A DNA stretch of 64,000 bases from the NCBI RefSeq assembly GCF_004683865.2, contig NZ_CP038439.1, positions 1,156,501 to 1,220,500 of the forward strand, written 5' to 3'. The translations under genes were made by a program, and so were the position numbers. Positions within the stretch are counted from its first letter, which is position 1; each line of letters opens with the position of its first letter. The notes below the pieces were generated by a model. That model did not search any database. It had not been told where the DNA came from and saw nothing but the letters and a program-made list of their open reading frames with translations. Shown here piece by piece: positions 56,599 through 64,000 of this stretch. This DNA comes from Paracoccus liaowanqingii (GTDB taxonomy: Bacteria > Pseudomonadota > Alphaproteobacteria > Rhodobacterales > Rhodobacteraceae).

Positions 56599-59118
56599 AT
56601 GGTCAACGTCACAAGTGTAAATCTTCCCGCGCCGACCGACTGGCAGGCATTCGAGCGGCTGACGAGGGATCTGTTCGAAAGCGAATGGCAGACAGACGAC
56701 GCCCGCGCCAATGGCCGGTCGGGCCAAGAGCAGCATGGTGTCGATGTTTTCGGCACCGACCGGGTTCACAAAAAGTGGGTTGGCATCCAGTGCAAAGGCC
56801 GCTCCGGCGGAAGCTACGGGAAGGCGCTTAAAGAAAAAGATCTTCGTGAAGAAGTCGAGAAGGCCAAGGCTTTCCGACCCCCACTCGACAGGTTCATCCT
56901 CGCTACCACAGCCCCCAATGATGCGCGAATACAGGAAGTCGCGCGAGAGCTGAACGAGAAGAACCGCAAGGAGCTTCTCTTCGAAGTCGATGTTATGGGT
57001 TGGGACGAAATCAAAGCTGTTCTCAATCGCCATCCTCACGTCGCGGCGATTCATTGTTCGGGCGTATCAACGATCGCCGACCTCCAGATATCGGAAGCGA
57101 TGAATGACCTGCGCGGTGACATCTCCAGGGAGCTGACAGGGATCTCATCCGCCATCCTTGATTTCCAAAGGTCAGCCTCGGCAGCAATAGAGAGAGAACC
57201 GTCCGATGACGCACTCGGTCAGCGCATCACCGACGCCGCCGATCTTCTGAATGATAGCCCTGCGCAGTCGGCCATCTCCCGGCTCGAGAAGCTCTTGGAA
57301 ACCGAAGGCCGCGAAGCGAGCGCGCGAAATCGCTTTCGTCTGAAGGCCAATCTTGGATCCGCCCATTTTGCAAAGGGTGACAAGGATACAGCCATAGATT
57401 GGTATCGTCAGGCTCACGATGAGTATCCTGATACATCCGAAGCGCTATCCATACTGGCGGCTGCTGAGTCCATCGCAGGCAATCGTGAGAAGGCGGCTGA
57501 ACTGGCCGCCAGCGCCATGGCGATGCGAGAGCCACAACAGCGGGCAGCCGGAGTGTTCCTGGAGACGGCTCCCGCGGAAACGCCATGGCAAGAGCTTCAG
57601 GACCAGCTTCCGAAACAGTTTCAGCGGATCCCAGAGTTCCTTCTGGCACTCGCGGAGCACGCCCAGAAAGCGGGCCAGATCACGGATTGCCGACGGTTGA
57701 CCAAGGATGCGGTCAATAGAGATCCCGAGAACTGGCGCGTGCGCGCATATGCGGGCTACCTCAGGTTCCAGGAGTTAGCCGAGCGAGAAGACATCCGCAG
57801 CCTCAGGCTCATGCGGAAAAGCGACATCGAGATCGTCGAGGATGCGAGAGCACATTTTCTTCTTGCCTGGGACCTTCTGCAGGCAAGCGGATGGGCGCGA
57901 GAGGCCGAAACCTGCGTCATGAACGCCCTCTCGGCCTCCCTGATGCTTGGGGATGACGAGAAGGCCGAAGAGCTCATCGAAGAAGCATTCCGGAAACTGG
58001 GAGATGCGCCGCAACTACTCCGGTTCCGCGCTGCTTATCAGATGCACAAGGGTGAGAATTCCGCGGTTGCCGATGCGCTATCGAGGATTCCCGAAGGCGA
58101 TCGGGATCCGAATGACGAGCTCATGCTTCTCCAGGCGCGCATCAATGAAGATGATCCAGAAGCAGCCCTCGCACGTGCCGAAGTATTGTATCGAGAAGCG
58201 GAGGACGACAGTTTGCGTATTGCATTTGGCAACTGCCGTATCCTGGCGGCAGCACAGGTCAGCCCAGCTCTCTTTAAAGAAGTTGCCCATGACGTCATGA
58301 CCGAGCATCCAGACTCCACTCTGCTCTTGGCCTGCTTCGTGTTCAACTATCCCGGCGATCTCGACGATCCCACGGTCATCGATCGCCTTGCCGAGTTGTC
58401 AGGGCATGAAACCAACAGCTTCGCTCGTGTCGGTGCGGCCCATGCCCTTGCGAGGGTCGGGCGGAACTCGGACGCCGCGGACATATACATCGACCTCTGC
58501 AGTCCTGACACGGATACGCCCCAGCTCAGGATGGCACTTCAGACACTGGTGAACAGCCGCAGAACCCGCGAAGCCCGAGAACTCTACGGGAAAATCGACG
58601 CCGGGATCAAAGATACCCCGAGCATGCGCAGGATCGGCTCAGTCATCTTTCAATGCGCTGGAAACCTGACGGGTGCCAGGAAGGAACTCGAGCACGTGTT
58701 CAGAACGGGGGAAGAAACCCTGGAAGACCGAGCTCGCTGGATCGATATCTGTGAGCGTCAGCCGGATACCACGGCAATCGCTCAATACCTCGACACCGTG
58801 CCAGTGGATATTGCCGGCAATCCCCGGATGCGTATGCACTTCGCACACAAACTTGATCACTACACGGACGATTTTCACAAGGCTTTAGAGATTGGATACC
58901 GCGCGTTGCGCGACGGCTACGAAGACTCGCAAATACACCTTGGCTTCATGGTCGGGTTGATCCTGACCGGCCGGTCTGGGCGACATGTCGATTTCAACCG
59001 CGAAGTCGTCGAGGAGGATACGGTCGTTGTGGTCTCGCGAGATCACGCTGACCCGCTCACGAGGATCATCGAGACAGCCCCTGTCCCACGGGGCGGACCG
59101 CGACGAAATTTCCCCTGA
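56599..59118 (+). CDS. Restriction-nuclease-like/TPR protein, N-terminal part of a split TPR-GreAB-C-PIN effector
   Basis: An 839-residue protein. Residues ~10-165 are a PD-(D/E)XK nuclease-like domain: ERLTRDLFESEW (Glu19), EQHGVDVFG (Asp49) and WVGIQCKGRSG (Gln64, Lys66) give the E...D...QxK catalytic set of Mrr-type endonucleases. Residues ~190-780 are a long array of helical TPR repeats (e.g. ANLGSAHFAKGDKDTAIDWY). The end (about 795-829) starts a GreAB-C fold (REVVEEDTVVVVSRDHADPL), which continues in another frame. The ORF ends with ten frame-shifted residues (GPRRNFP) after 59090. I call this the front half of one gene; see the next feature. It stands alone downstream of the IS-broken SRAP gene. 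Confidence 0.75.
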   Translation: MVNVTSVNLPAPTDWQAFERLTRDLFESEWQTDDARANGRSGQEQHGVDVFGTDRVHKKWVGIQCKGRSGGSYGKALKEKDLREEVEKAKAFRPPLDRFILATTAPNDARIQEVARELNEKNRKELLFEVDVMGWDEIKAVLNRHPHVAAIHCSGVSTIADLQISEAMNDLRGDISRELTGISSAILDFQRSASAAIEREPSDDALGQRITDAADLLNDSPAQSAISRLEKLLETEGREASARNRFRLKANLGSAHFAKGDKDTAIDWYRQAHDEYPDTSEALSILAAAESIAGNREKAAELAASAMAMREPQQRAAGVFLETAPAETPWQELQDQLPKQFQRIPEFLLALAEHAQKAGQITDCRRLTKDAVNRDPENWRVRAYAGYLRFQELAEREDIRSLRLMRKSDIEIVEDARAHFLLAWDLLQASGWAREAETCVMNALSASLMLGDDEKAEELIEEAFRKLGDAPQLLRFRAAYQMHKGENSAVADALSRIPEGDRDPNDELMLLQARINEDDPEAALARAEVLYREAEDDSLRIAFGNCRILAAAQVSPALFKEVAHDVMTEHPDSTLLLACFVFNYPGDLDDPTVIDRLAELSGHETNSFARVGAAHALARVGRNSDAADIYIDLCSPDTDTPQLRMALQTLVNSRRTREARELYGKIDAGIKDTPSMRRIGSVIFQCAGNLTGARKELEHVFRTGEETLEDRARWIDICERQPDTTAIAQYLDTVPVDIAGNPRMRMHFAHKLDHYTDDFHKALEIGYRALRDGYEDSQIHLGFMVGLILTGRSGRHVDFNREVVEEDTVVVVSRDHADPLTRIIETAPVPRGGPRRNFP

Positions 59119-60592
59119 TGACCCATTGGCTCTTCGCCTGATGGGAAAGGCTGTGGGTGACAATCTCCCGATGGATTCCGCTGTCGGGAGGCTGAACGCC
59201 ACCGTCACAAAGATACTGTCCAAGTATGCCCATGCGTATCATCGGTCTCAAAAGGACTTCGAGCGCCTGTTTCCTGAAAGCAAGATATTCGGAGCGCTGC
59301 GGATCGATGAAAATGATCTGGAAGGCAGCTTTCGTCCCATCCTCGAAAGCGCCAAGAAGCGCACAGAGCAGGTCAAGCGCATCGAGGAGGCCTACGCTTC
59401 CGGGAAAGCCCCCATAGCTTTGTTGGCCTCCGCTGGTGGAGGCACGGTTTTCGATTTCTGGGATTTCCTTCGGCACCACGGCAGCATCAAGATCAAGATG
59501 GCCCTCGGTAATGCCGTCGAGAGGAAGGCGGCGACACAATCGGTTCTGGCTACGCCTGGCCTGATTATAGATGCCATCACCCTATACGGCGCCCAGACCC
59601 TCGGATTTGTAGGCAGCATTCTTCAAGCCTACCCAGATCTGCACATCACCCAGAGCAGCATCGATCTGCTTCACGAGGCCCACCAAGCCAGGGTGGATGC
59701 CATCGGAGGTGCGGGACACCGAGGTAGCCTTGTCGCGGACGATCACGGGACGCGCATAATCGAAATGTCCCAGGAAACCTCCGACCTCCTCATCTCGAAC
59801 CTCAGACAAACCCTCGAGATTGCAAGAGGCCTAGCGATCGCCATGCCGCAAGAAGGCACCACTCTTCATCCGGATTTTGAAGCTGTATTCAAAGATGTTG
59901 GCCCTTGTTTCGTAGATACGTTGGTAGTCGCCAAGGAGAGAGGTTGGACCTTGCTGGCGGATGATACTGCTCTCCGGCTGTTCGCCGGCATGGATGGTAT
60001 TTCATCGGCTTGGAGCCAGGTTGCGCTGCAGATCGCGCGCAATGCGGGCGCGCTTTCGCAGGATGCGTATTCTGATGCCCTCGGGGCAATGCTGGAGGGG
60101 AACTACCGCTACGTCAGCATCGACGGAGACACGACGCAGTTCGAATGGGAACGCAAGGATACGTCGCCATGGCTTAGCCAATTCCTTGATCATATCGCCC
60201 TACCGACAAACGACCCCTGGAGCATTGCTCAACTGATCGGGTCCACTCTCTTGGATCTCTGGGACGGTGAGGACAATGGTGCCCTTTGTGCCGCCTATGC
60301 CGCCTTCATGCTTGAAGCTCTCTCAGAGAGGTTAGGCGAAGATGGGGCGGTGAAGATGCTGGGTGACTCGGTAGCCGCGGCAATCTCAAGGGCGCAGCGA
60401 AACGCTCGCATGATCAAACTCCCCCCAATCCTGTCGAGAACTACCAGCCTCGCTTCCCCAAGTTTTCTGGCCCAGGAAATCAATCGCGACCATAAAGAAG
60501 CCGTCTTTAACACAATAGGTGACTGCGTGAAGTCAGCGCGGAAACCAGCTAAGCTTCCTTCAATTGATCTCATGGTTCATGGTGATGAATGA
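59087..60592 (+). CDS. GreAB-C and PIN domain part of the split conflict effector
   Basis: Open in another frame from 58985 and similar to the family from about 59087. DEISPDDPLALRLMGKAVGD then ILSKYAHAYHRS completes the GreA/GreB C-terminal domain begun in the preceding frame. LLASAGGGTVFDFWDFL is a linker/helix block, and a PIN nuclease follows: TPGLIIDAITLYGAQTLG, LHITQSSIDLLHEA and GWTLLADDTALRLFAG supply the acidic cluster. Without a frameshift the two parts would make one protein of about 1330 residues. No ribosome site or sensible start exists near the join, so this half is probably only made if the frame is corrected. Adjacent downstream genes are unrelated. Confidence 0.75.
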   Translation, partial: HGADRDEISPDDPLALRLMGKAVGDNLPMDSAVGRLNATVTKILSKYAHAYHRSQKDFERLFPESKIFGALRIDENDLEGSFRPILESAKKRTEQVKRIEEAYASGKAPIALLASAGGGTVFDFWDFLRHHGSIKIKMALGNAVERKAATQSVLATPGLIIDAITLYGAQTLGFVGSILQAYPDLHITQSSIDLLHEAHQARVDAIGGAGHRGSLVADDHGTRIIEMSQETSDLLISNLRQTLEIARGLAIAMPQEGTTLHPDFEAVFKDVGPCFVDTLVVAKERGWTLLADDTALRLFAGMDGISSAWSQVALQIARNAGALSQDAYSDALGAMLEGNYRYVSIDGDTTQFEWERKDTSPWLSQFLDHIALPTNDPWSIAQLIGSTLLDLWDGEDNGALCAAYAAFMLEALSERLGEDGAVKMLGDSVAAAISRAQRNARMIKLPPILSRTTSLASPSFLAQEINRDHKEAVFNTIGDCVKSARKPAKLPSIDLMVHGDE

Positions 60593-60811
60593 CGTTACAC
60601 GACACAAGGGTCTGCTTTCCGGAGCCGCGTTGCAGAAACCGGTGGGCCAGCGAATGACCGTTTCGGGCCGTTCGGTCCACTGGTGAAGCATTTGCTATTC
60701 ATTGCCCAGGCATTCGCCCAACCTGCGTTAACTATCGCTTACGTCATACATCGAATGGAGTTTGAGGCGATAAGCGGAGGCTTGGAAGCTCTCCGCCAAT
60801 GGAGGACCCCA

Positions 60812-61246
60812 ATGGAAACCATGATTCTGAATCGCGGACGTCTCATCGATCATCTGCATCTGGTGGTTGAGGACTATCCCGGCGCCTTGCGCTTCTACAG
60901 CGCGGTGCTTCAAGTGCTGGATGTGCCGATCGGCGGCTCAGGCGAGGACTATTTCTGGGCCGACGAGCTGTTCGTCTCGACCGTTGGAAGCGAGGCGGCG
61001 GCAGGCGTGCCCACTGGGCGGCACCATCTTGCATTTCAGGCAGCCAGTCGCGAGATTGTGGATGCCTTCCACGCGGCAGGAGTCGCCGCAGGGGGGTGCG
61101 ACAATGGCGCGCCCGGCTTACGGCCGTATCACCCGCAATACTACGGCGCCTTCCTCCTGGATCCTGCCGGAAACAACATCGAGGCGGTCTATCACGGCCC
61201 GGCTGCCCGAAGCGCGCCCTCGGTAACGGTCGAATTCGAGTCGTGA
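60812..61246 (+). CDS. VOC (glyoxalase/dioxygenase-fold) protein
   Basis: A 144-residue vicinal-oxygen-chelate protein. LIDHLHLVVEDYPGALRFYS is the first half-motif with its metal His, ADELFVSTVG and GRHHLAFQAASREIVDAFHA give the second ligand, and YGAFLLDPAGNNIEAVYHG supplies the Glu. Substrate is unknown. The ATG at 60812 follows TGGAGGACCCC. The preceding 200 bp show no gene. It may mark the return to ordinary chromosome. Confidence 0.85.
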   Translation: METMILNRGRLIDHLHLVVEDYPGALRFYSAVLQVLDVPIGGSGEDYFWADELFVSTVGSEAAAGVPTGRHHLAFQAASREIVDAFHAAGVAAGGCDNGAPGLRPYHPQYYGAFLLDPAGNNIEAVYHGPAARSAPSVTVEFES

Positions 61247-61621
61247 AAGGCCTGTCATCTTGCAGCAAATCCAATCCGAGCAGCTACCATCGGGAAATTG
61301 ACGACTGCGTGCTTACAAGGTGTCTGTCGGCTTTAGGTCGCCGAGACGGCTGACTTTACTTTTCCTGTCTGCCCCTTCTCTTGGTCCTTCGGCTGACCTG
61401 CTCCCATAGACGCTATCCTATGTCCACGGGACCACGCCTTGCTTTTACAGCTGTCCTATTTTTAGTCGACGCGCGAGTGTCGCCAGCCGCTGGCCGTCAG
61501 CATGAAATCAGCCCGTCTTTGCGCAACGGGACAAGTTTGCTTCGTCCTGTGCTAAGCCAAATGAATGGGATGCTCTACTCTTGCAGCATCTGCGGCCAAT
61601 CCCCATCGGAGGAAAGAAAGA
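61247..61621. other. Intergenic region before betaine-type binding protein
   Basis: This 375-bp gap holds no supported gene and is AT-richer near 61430-61480. It probably carries the promoter and operator for the choline/betaine binding protein. The strong ribosome site CGGAGGAAAGAAAG directly precedes the next ATG. Confidence 0.5.
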
Positions 61622-62560
61622 ATGAAGCGCACGATCGTTTTCGCAACTCTCGTCTCGGCCACGACGCTGTCACCTGTCCATGCAGCCGAGGCCGAGGCAT
61701 GCCGGGCCCCAAGCTTTTCGGACGTTGGTTGGACGGACATCACCGCGACGACCAGTGCCGCAGCAATTGTTCTGGAAGGGTTGGGATACACCCCTGAAAT
61801 TCAGATCCTGTCGGTGGCGGTGACGTTTGAATCGCTAAGACAAGGTGACACGGACATTTTCCTAGGCAACTGGATGCCGTTGCAGGAGCCGCAGCAGAAG
61901 CCCCTGGTCGATGCCGGCGATATCGAGGTGATCCGCCCCAATCTGGAAGGCGCATTGATCGGCTTTGCCGTGCCCAAGGTGACCTATGACGCGGGGCTGA
62001 AGACCTATGCCGATATAGCCGCATTTCAAGACCAGCTGGGCGGGCAGATCTATGGCATCGAGGCAGGCAGCAGTGCCAACACCACGATCCTGAAGATGAT
62101 TGAGGAGGACAGCTTTGGTTTGGGCGAGTTTGAGCTTGTCGAATCCAGTGAGCAGGGAATGCTGGCGCAGGTCCAACGTGCCATCGGGTCAGAGGACGCG
62201 ATCCTGTTCTTCGGCTGGCGGCCCCACCCGATGAACGTGCGCTATGAACTGGAATACCTGACCGACGGCGACGACATGTTCGGGCCCAACGATGGCGAGG
62301 CGACCGTGCTGACGAACACCCGCAAGGGTCTGTCCGCCGACTGTCCAAATCTAGGCGCTTTCCTGGCCAATCTGGCCTTCACAGTCGAGGCCGAGGATAT
62401 CATGATGTCCTATATCCTCGATGAGGGGTTGGAACCGCGCGATGCGGCAACGCGCTGGCTGACCGAGAACCCTGCCGTGCTGGACGGCTGGCTGGCAGAT
62501 GTAATGACCTTTGACGGCCAGCCGGGACTAGCTGCCGTGACGACCGCCCTAAATCTTTGA
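61622..62560 (+). CDS. Choline/betaine-type ABC transporter substrate-binding protein
   Basis: A 312-residue periplasmic protein of the OpuAC/ChoX family. The signal peptide is KRTIVFATLVSATTLSPVHA. The mature protein shows VGWTDITATTSAAAIVLEGL, the DIFLGNWMPL stretch with a binding-site Trp, and IEAGSSANTTILKMIEE and FFGWRPHPMNVRYELEYL. Such proteins form an aromatic box for quaternary amines such as choline, betaine or carnitine. No transporter permease or ATPase is nearby in the window. Its stop overlaps the GlxA gene end by 12 bp. Confidence 0.88.
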   Translation: MKRTIVFATLVSATTLSPVHAAEAEACRAPSFSDVGWTDITATTSAAAIVLEGLGYTPEIQILSVAVTFESLRQGDTDIFLGNWMPLQEPQQKPLVDAGDIEVIRPNLEGALIGFAVPKVTYDAGLKTYADIAAFQDQLGGQIYGIEAGSSANTTILKMIEEDSFGLGEFELVESSEQGMLAQVQRAIGSEDAILFFGWRPHPMNVRYELEYLTDGDDMFGPNDGEATVLTNTRKGLSADCPNLGAFLANLAFTVEAEDIMMSYILDEGLEPRDAATRWLTENPAVLDGWLADVMTFDGQPGLAAVTTALNL

Positions 62561-63517
62561 TCCGCGCCGGGCAGCCGTCGGCGGCTGCCCGAACCGCCGC
62601 CGGAAGGCGCGCGACAGCGAAGCGATAGATGAGAACCCCGTGCGCACGGCGATATCGGCCATGGGAAGATTTGTATCTACAACTAGCCTGCGGGCTAATT
62701 GTAGGCGTAAGGCCAGATAGTAGGCCGCCGGCGAGGTCTGGACCAGATCGCGGAAAAGACCTTCCAGGGTGCGGGTGGAACATCCTGTCCGGCCGGCGAT
62801 CTCACGGATCGACAGCGGGGTGTCGAGATGCTGTTCCATGAGGGCGACGACCGGTGCCAAGCGCCGGTCCAGATGGCTGTGGCGGCCAAGCGAGACAAGG
62901 GGCTGCGCGTCGGTCGGCAGATGCACCTCGTCATAGACATAGACGCTCGCGACATTCAAAGCCGAGCTTGTCCCCTGCCGCGCCCGGATCAAGGCCAGCA
63001 TGAAATCCAGCGCCGGGGCGGCACCTCCCGTGGTGAAGACCGGCCCGTCCACGACCCACCGGTCCGGGATCACGCGGATCTGTGGAAAGCGGGCTGCAAA
63101 ATCCTCCAGATCCTCCCAATGGGTCGTGGCGCGGCGCTGATCCAGCAGTCCGGCCATCGCCAGCACCCAGCTGCCAGCCTCGATGCCGCCGACCATGCGG
63201 GCGTGCCGTGCGGCCTGACGCAAGGTCGCCAACAGGGCGGGTGTGGCATGGTGCGCAACATTAAAAGCGGCGACTACGATCAGCAGGTCGCAGTCGCCCT
63301 GCGCGGCCAGCGGACCGTCGACCTGCAGGGCCAGCCCGCAGCTTGTGCAGACCGGCTGGCCGTCGATCGACACGACCCGCCAGCGATAGGGCTGCTGCCC
63401 TGAGATGCGGTTGGCCGCGCGCATCGGGTCCAGCGTTGCCGCCACACTCATCAGGGACGCGTCGGGCAGGATCAGGATCGTTGCCGTCAGGGGCTGGTCG
63501 GATTGCTGGAACACCAT
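62549..63517 (-). CDS. GlxA-family AraC-type regulator
   Basis: A 322-residue transcription regulator with an N-terminal DJ-1/PfpI-like domain (ILILPDASLMSVAATLDPMR, VGGIEAGSWVLAMAGLLD with Glu and Ala in place of the catalytic Cys) and a C-terminal double helix-turn-helix of AraC type (LSIREIAGRTGCSTRTLEGL; MADIAVRTGFSSIASLSRAF). Such regulators include CdhR and GbdR, which sense carnitine or betaine. Position between a betaine-type binding protein and a likely carnitine enzyme supports that. It lies 39 bp after the thioesterase-like gene. Confidence 0.88.
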   Translation of the reverse strand: MVFQQSDQPLTATILILPDASLMSVAATLDPMRAANRISGQQPYRWRVVSIDGQPVCTSCGLALQVDGPLAAQGDCDLLIVVAAFNVAHHATPALLATLRQAARHARMVGGIEAGSWVLAMAGLLDQRRATTHWEDLEDFAARFPQIRVIPDRWVVDGPVFTTGGAAPALDFMLALIRARQGTSSALNVASVYVYDEVHLPTDAQPLVSLGRHSHLDRRLAPVVALMEQHLDTPLSIREIAGRTGCSTRTLEGLFRDLVQTSPAAYYLALRLQLARRLVVDTNLPMADIAVRTGFSSIASLSRAFRRRFGQPPTAARRGSKI

Positions 63518-63556
63518 CCGCGCCTCAATCCGGCAGCATCTGGCCCGGCGCCGATC

Positions 63557-64000
63557 TCAAGGCCGCAGGCCGACGGACCTGCCCGCGCCCTCGGGTGCCG
63601 GTATTCCGGCATGGCGGGCCACCCAGTCCGACAAGCGCGCAGCGACCGCCGGATCCGGGTCCGAGGTGCGCCGGATGGTCAGGTCCGTGTGCAGCAGCAT
63701 CGTCTCGACCGTGGCGGCAAGAGTGTCATCGCGCCACAGGCGGTTGAACAGATGCAGCCGCTTGCCCGCACCCGCCAGCACCTGTGTGGTCACTGTCAGG
63801 CGATCGCCCGCCTGCACCTCGTCTAGATGCCGGATGTGGCTTTCGACCGTAAAGTAGCTCCGGCCCGACGCGATGTAGTCCGCATCGGCCCCAATCATTT
63901 GCATGAAGCGGTCGGTGGCCAGGGATGCCGTCTCCAGGTAATGCGTCTCGTTCATGTGGCCGTTATAGTCGGTCCAGCTGACGGGCACCTGCCGCATGGC
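63557..64000 (-). CDS. Thioesterase-domain protein, probably C-terminus of carnitine dehydrogenase fusion (partial)
   Basis: A 4HBT hotdog-fold domain of about 147 residues that starts at the window edge: VPVSWTDYNGHMNETHYLET holds the catalytic Asp, and SYFTVESHIRHLDEVQAGDR and GKRLHLFNRLWRDDTLAATV follow. Rhizobial L-carnitine dehydrogenases carry a betainyl-CoA thioesterase just like this at their C-terminus, so the reading frame may continue upstream out of the window. A Met at 63997 exists, but it would start abruptly at the domain. The linked GlxA regulator and betaine-type binding protein suit carnitine catabolism. A free thioesterase is the alternative. Confidence 0.7.
   Translation of the reverse strand, partial: AMRQVPVSWTDYNGHMNETHYLETASLATDRFMQMIGADADYIASGRSYFTVESHIRHLDEVQAGDRLTVTTQVLAGAGKRLHLFNRLWRDDTLAATVETMLLHTDLTIRRTSDPDPAVAARLSDWVARHAGIPAPEGAGRSVGLRP

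Noticed and set aside
58985-59086. First 34 codons of the downstream conflict-gene frame as real coding sequence
   Set aside because: They overlap the family-like end of the upstream frame and are Ser/Arg-rich shadow sequence.
37117-64000. Search for a right-end copy of the tRNA-Ser 3' end
   Set aside because: No repeat of the last 20 bases was seen, so an island end could not be placed.

Overview
The window is high-GC alphaproteobacterial DNA. It most resembles an astaxanthin-making Paracoccus or close Rhodobacterales relative. The evidence is a crtW-crtZ-crtY-crtI-crtB operon with a convergent crtE, a suf cluster carrying Yip1-type membrane genes, an NDUFS4-like complex I protein, and LexA boxes of the alphaproteobacterial form (GTTC-N7-GTTC / GAAC-N7-GAAC).

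Core chromosome, 1-37.1 kb: a type I polyketide synthase runs off the left edge behind a GNAT-like gene and a secreted RTX/Hint protein. Next come trpS, a rhomboid that appears to lack catalytic residues, murJ-glnD-lpoA-like (minus), and rsmI-yraN-gshB (plus). A 413-bp convergent gap holds a possible structured RNA, followed by comM. The coaBC gene leads into a tightly overlapped iron-sulfur cluster assembly run (cysteine desulfurase-sufB-sufC-sufD-two Yip1 proteins-sufS). After a DadA-like oxidase come uvrB (with a LexA box touching its start), an I78 inhibitor lipoprotein, Cu/Zn superoxide dismutase and an NDUFS4-like gene. The carotenoid cluster with type 2 isopentenyl diphosphate isomerase follows. 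Isomerase and CrtE make GGPP, CrtB and CrtI make lycopene, CrtY cyclises it to beta-carotene, and CrtZ and CrtW add the hydroxyl and keto groups of astaxanthin.

Accessory island, from 37.1 kb to roughly 60.6 kb: tRNA-Ser(GCU) is followed directly by a tyrosine integrase. The island then holds an XRE regulator divergent from nine tiny, mostly overlapping genes for small membrane or coiled-coil proteins. Two long inverted repeats, broken phage structural genes, an IS66 remnant, a 23-bp tandem repeat and AT-rich orphan genes follow. After these come a UvrD-like helicase and an SOS mutagenesis cassette (imuA-imuB-dnaE2) behind a perfect LexA box. Divergent from imuA is an SRAP (YedK/HMCES-like) gene that an IS110-family element has split exactly between the start codon and the catalytic Cys2. 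The most striking locus, 56.6-60.6 kb, encodes a nuclease-like domain, TPR repeats, a GreAB-C domain and a PIN domain. This is the layout of a biological-conflict (defence) effector, and here it is broken into two frames by a one-base shift near 59,090.

Right edge, 60.8-64 kb: a VOC protein, a choline/betaine-type ABC binding protein, a GlxA-type AraC regulator and the C-terminal thioesterase part of what is probably a carnitine dehydrogenase fusion suggest quaternary amine catabolism.
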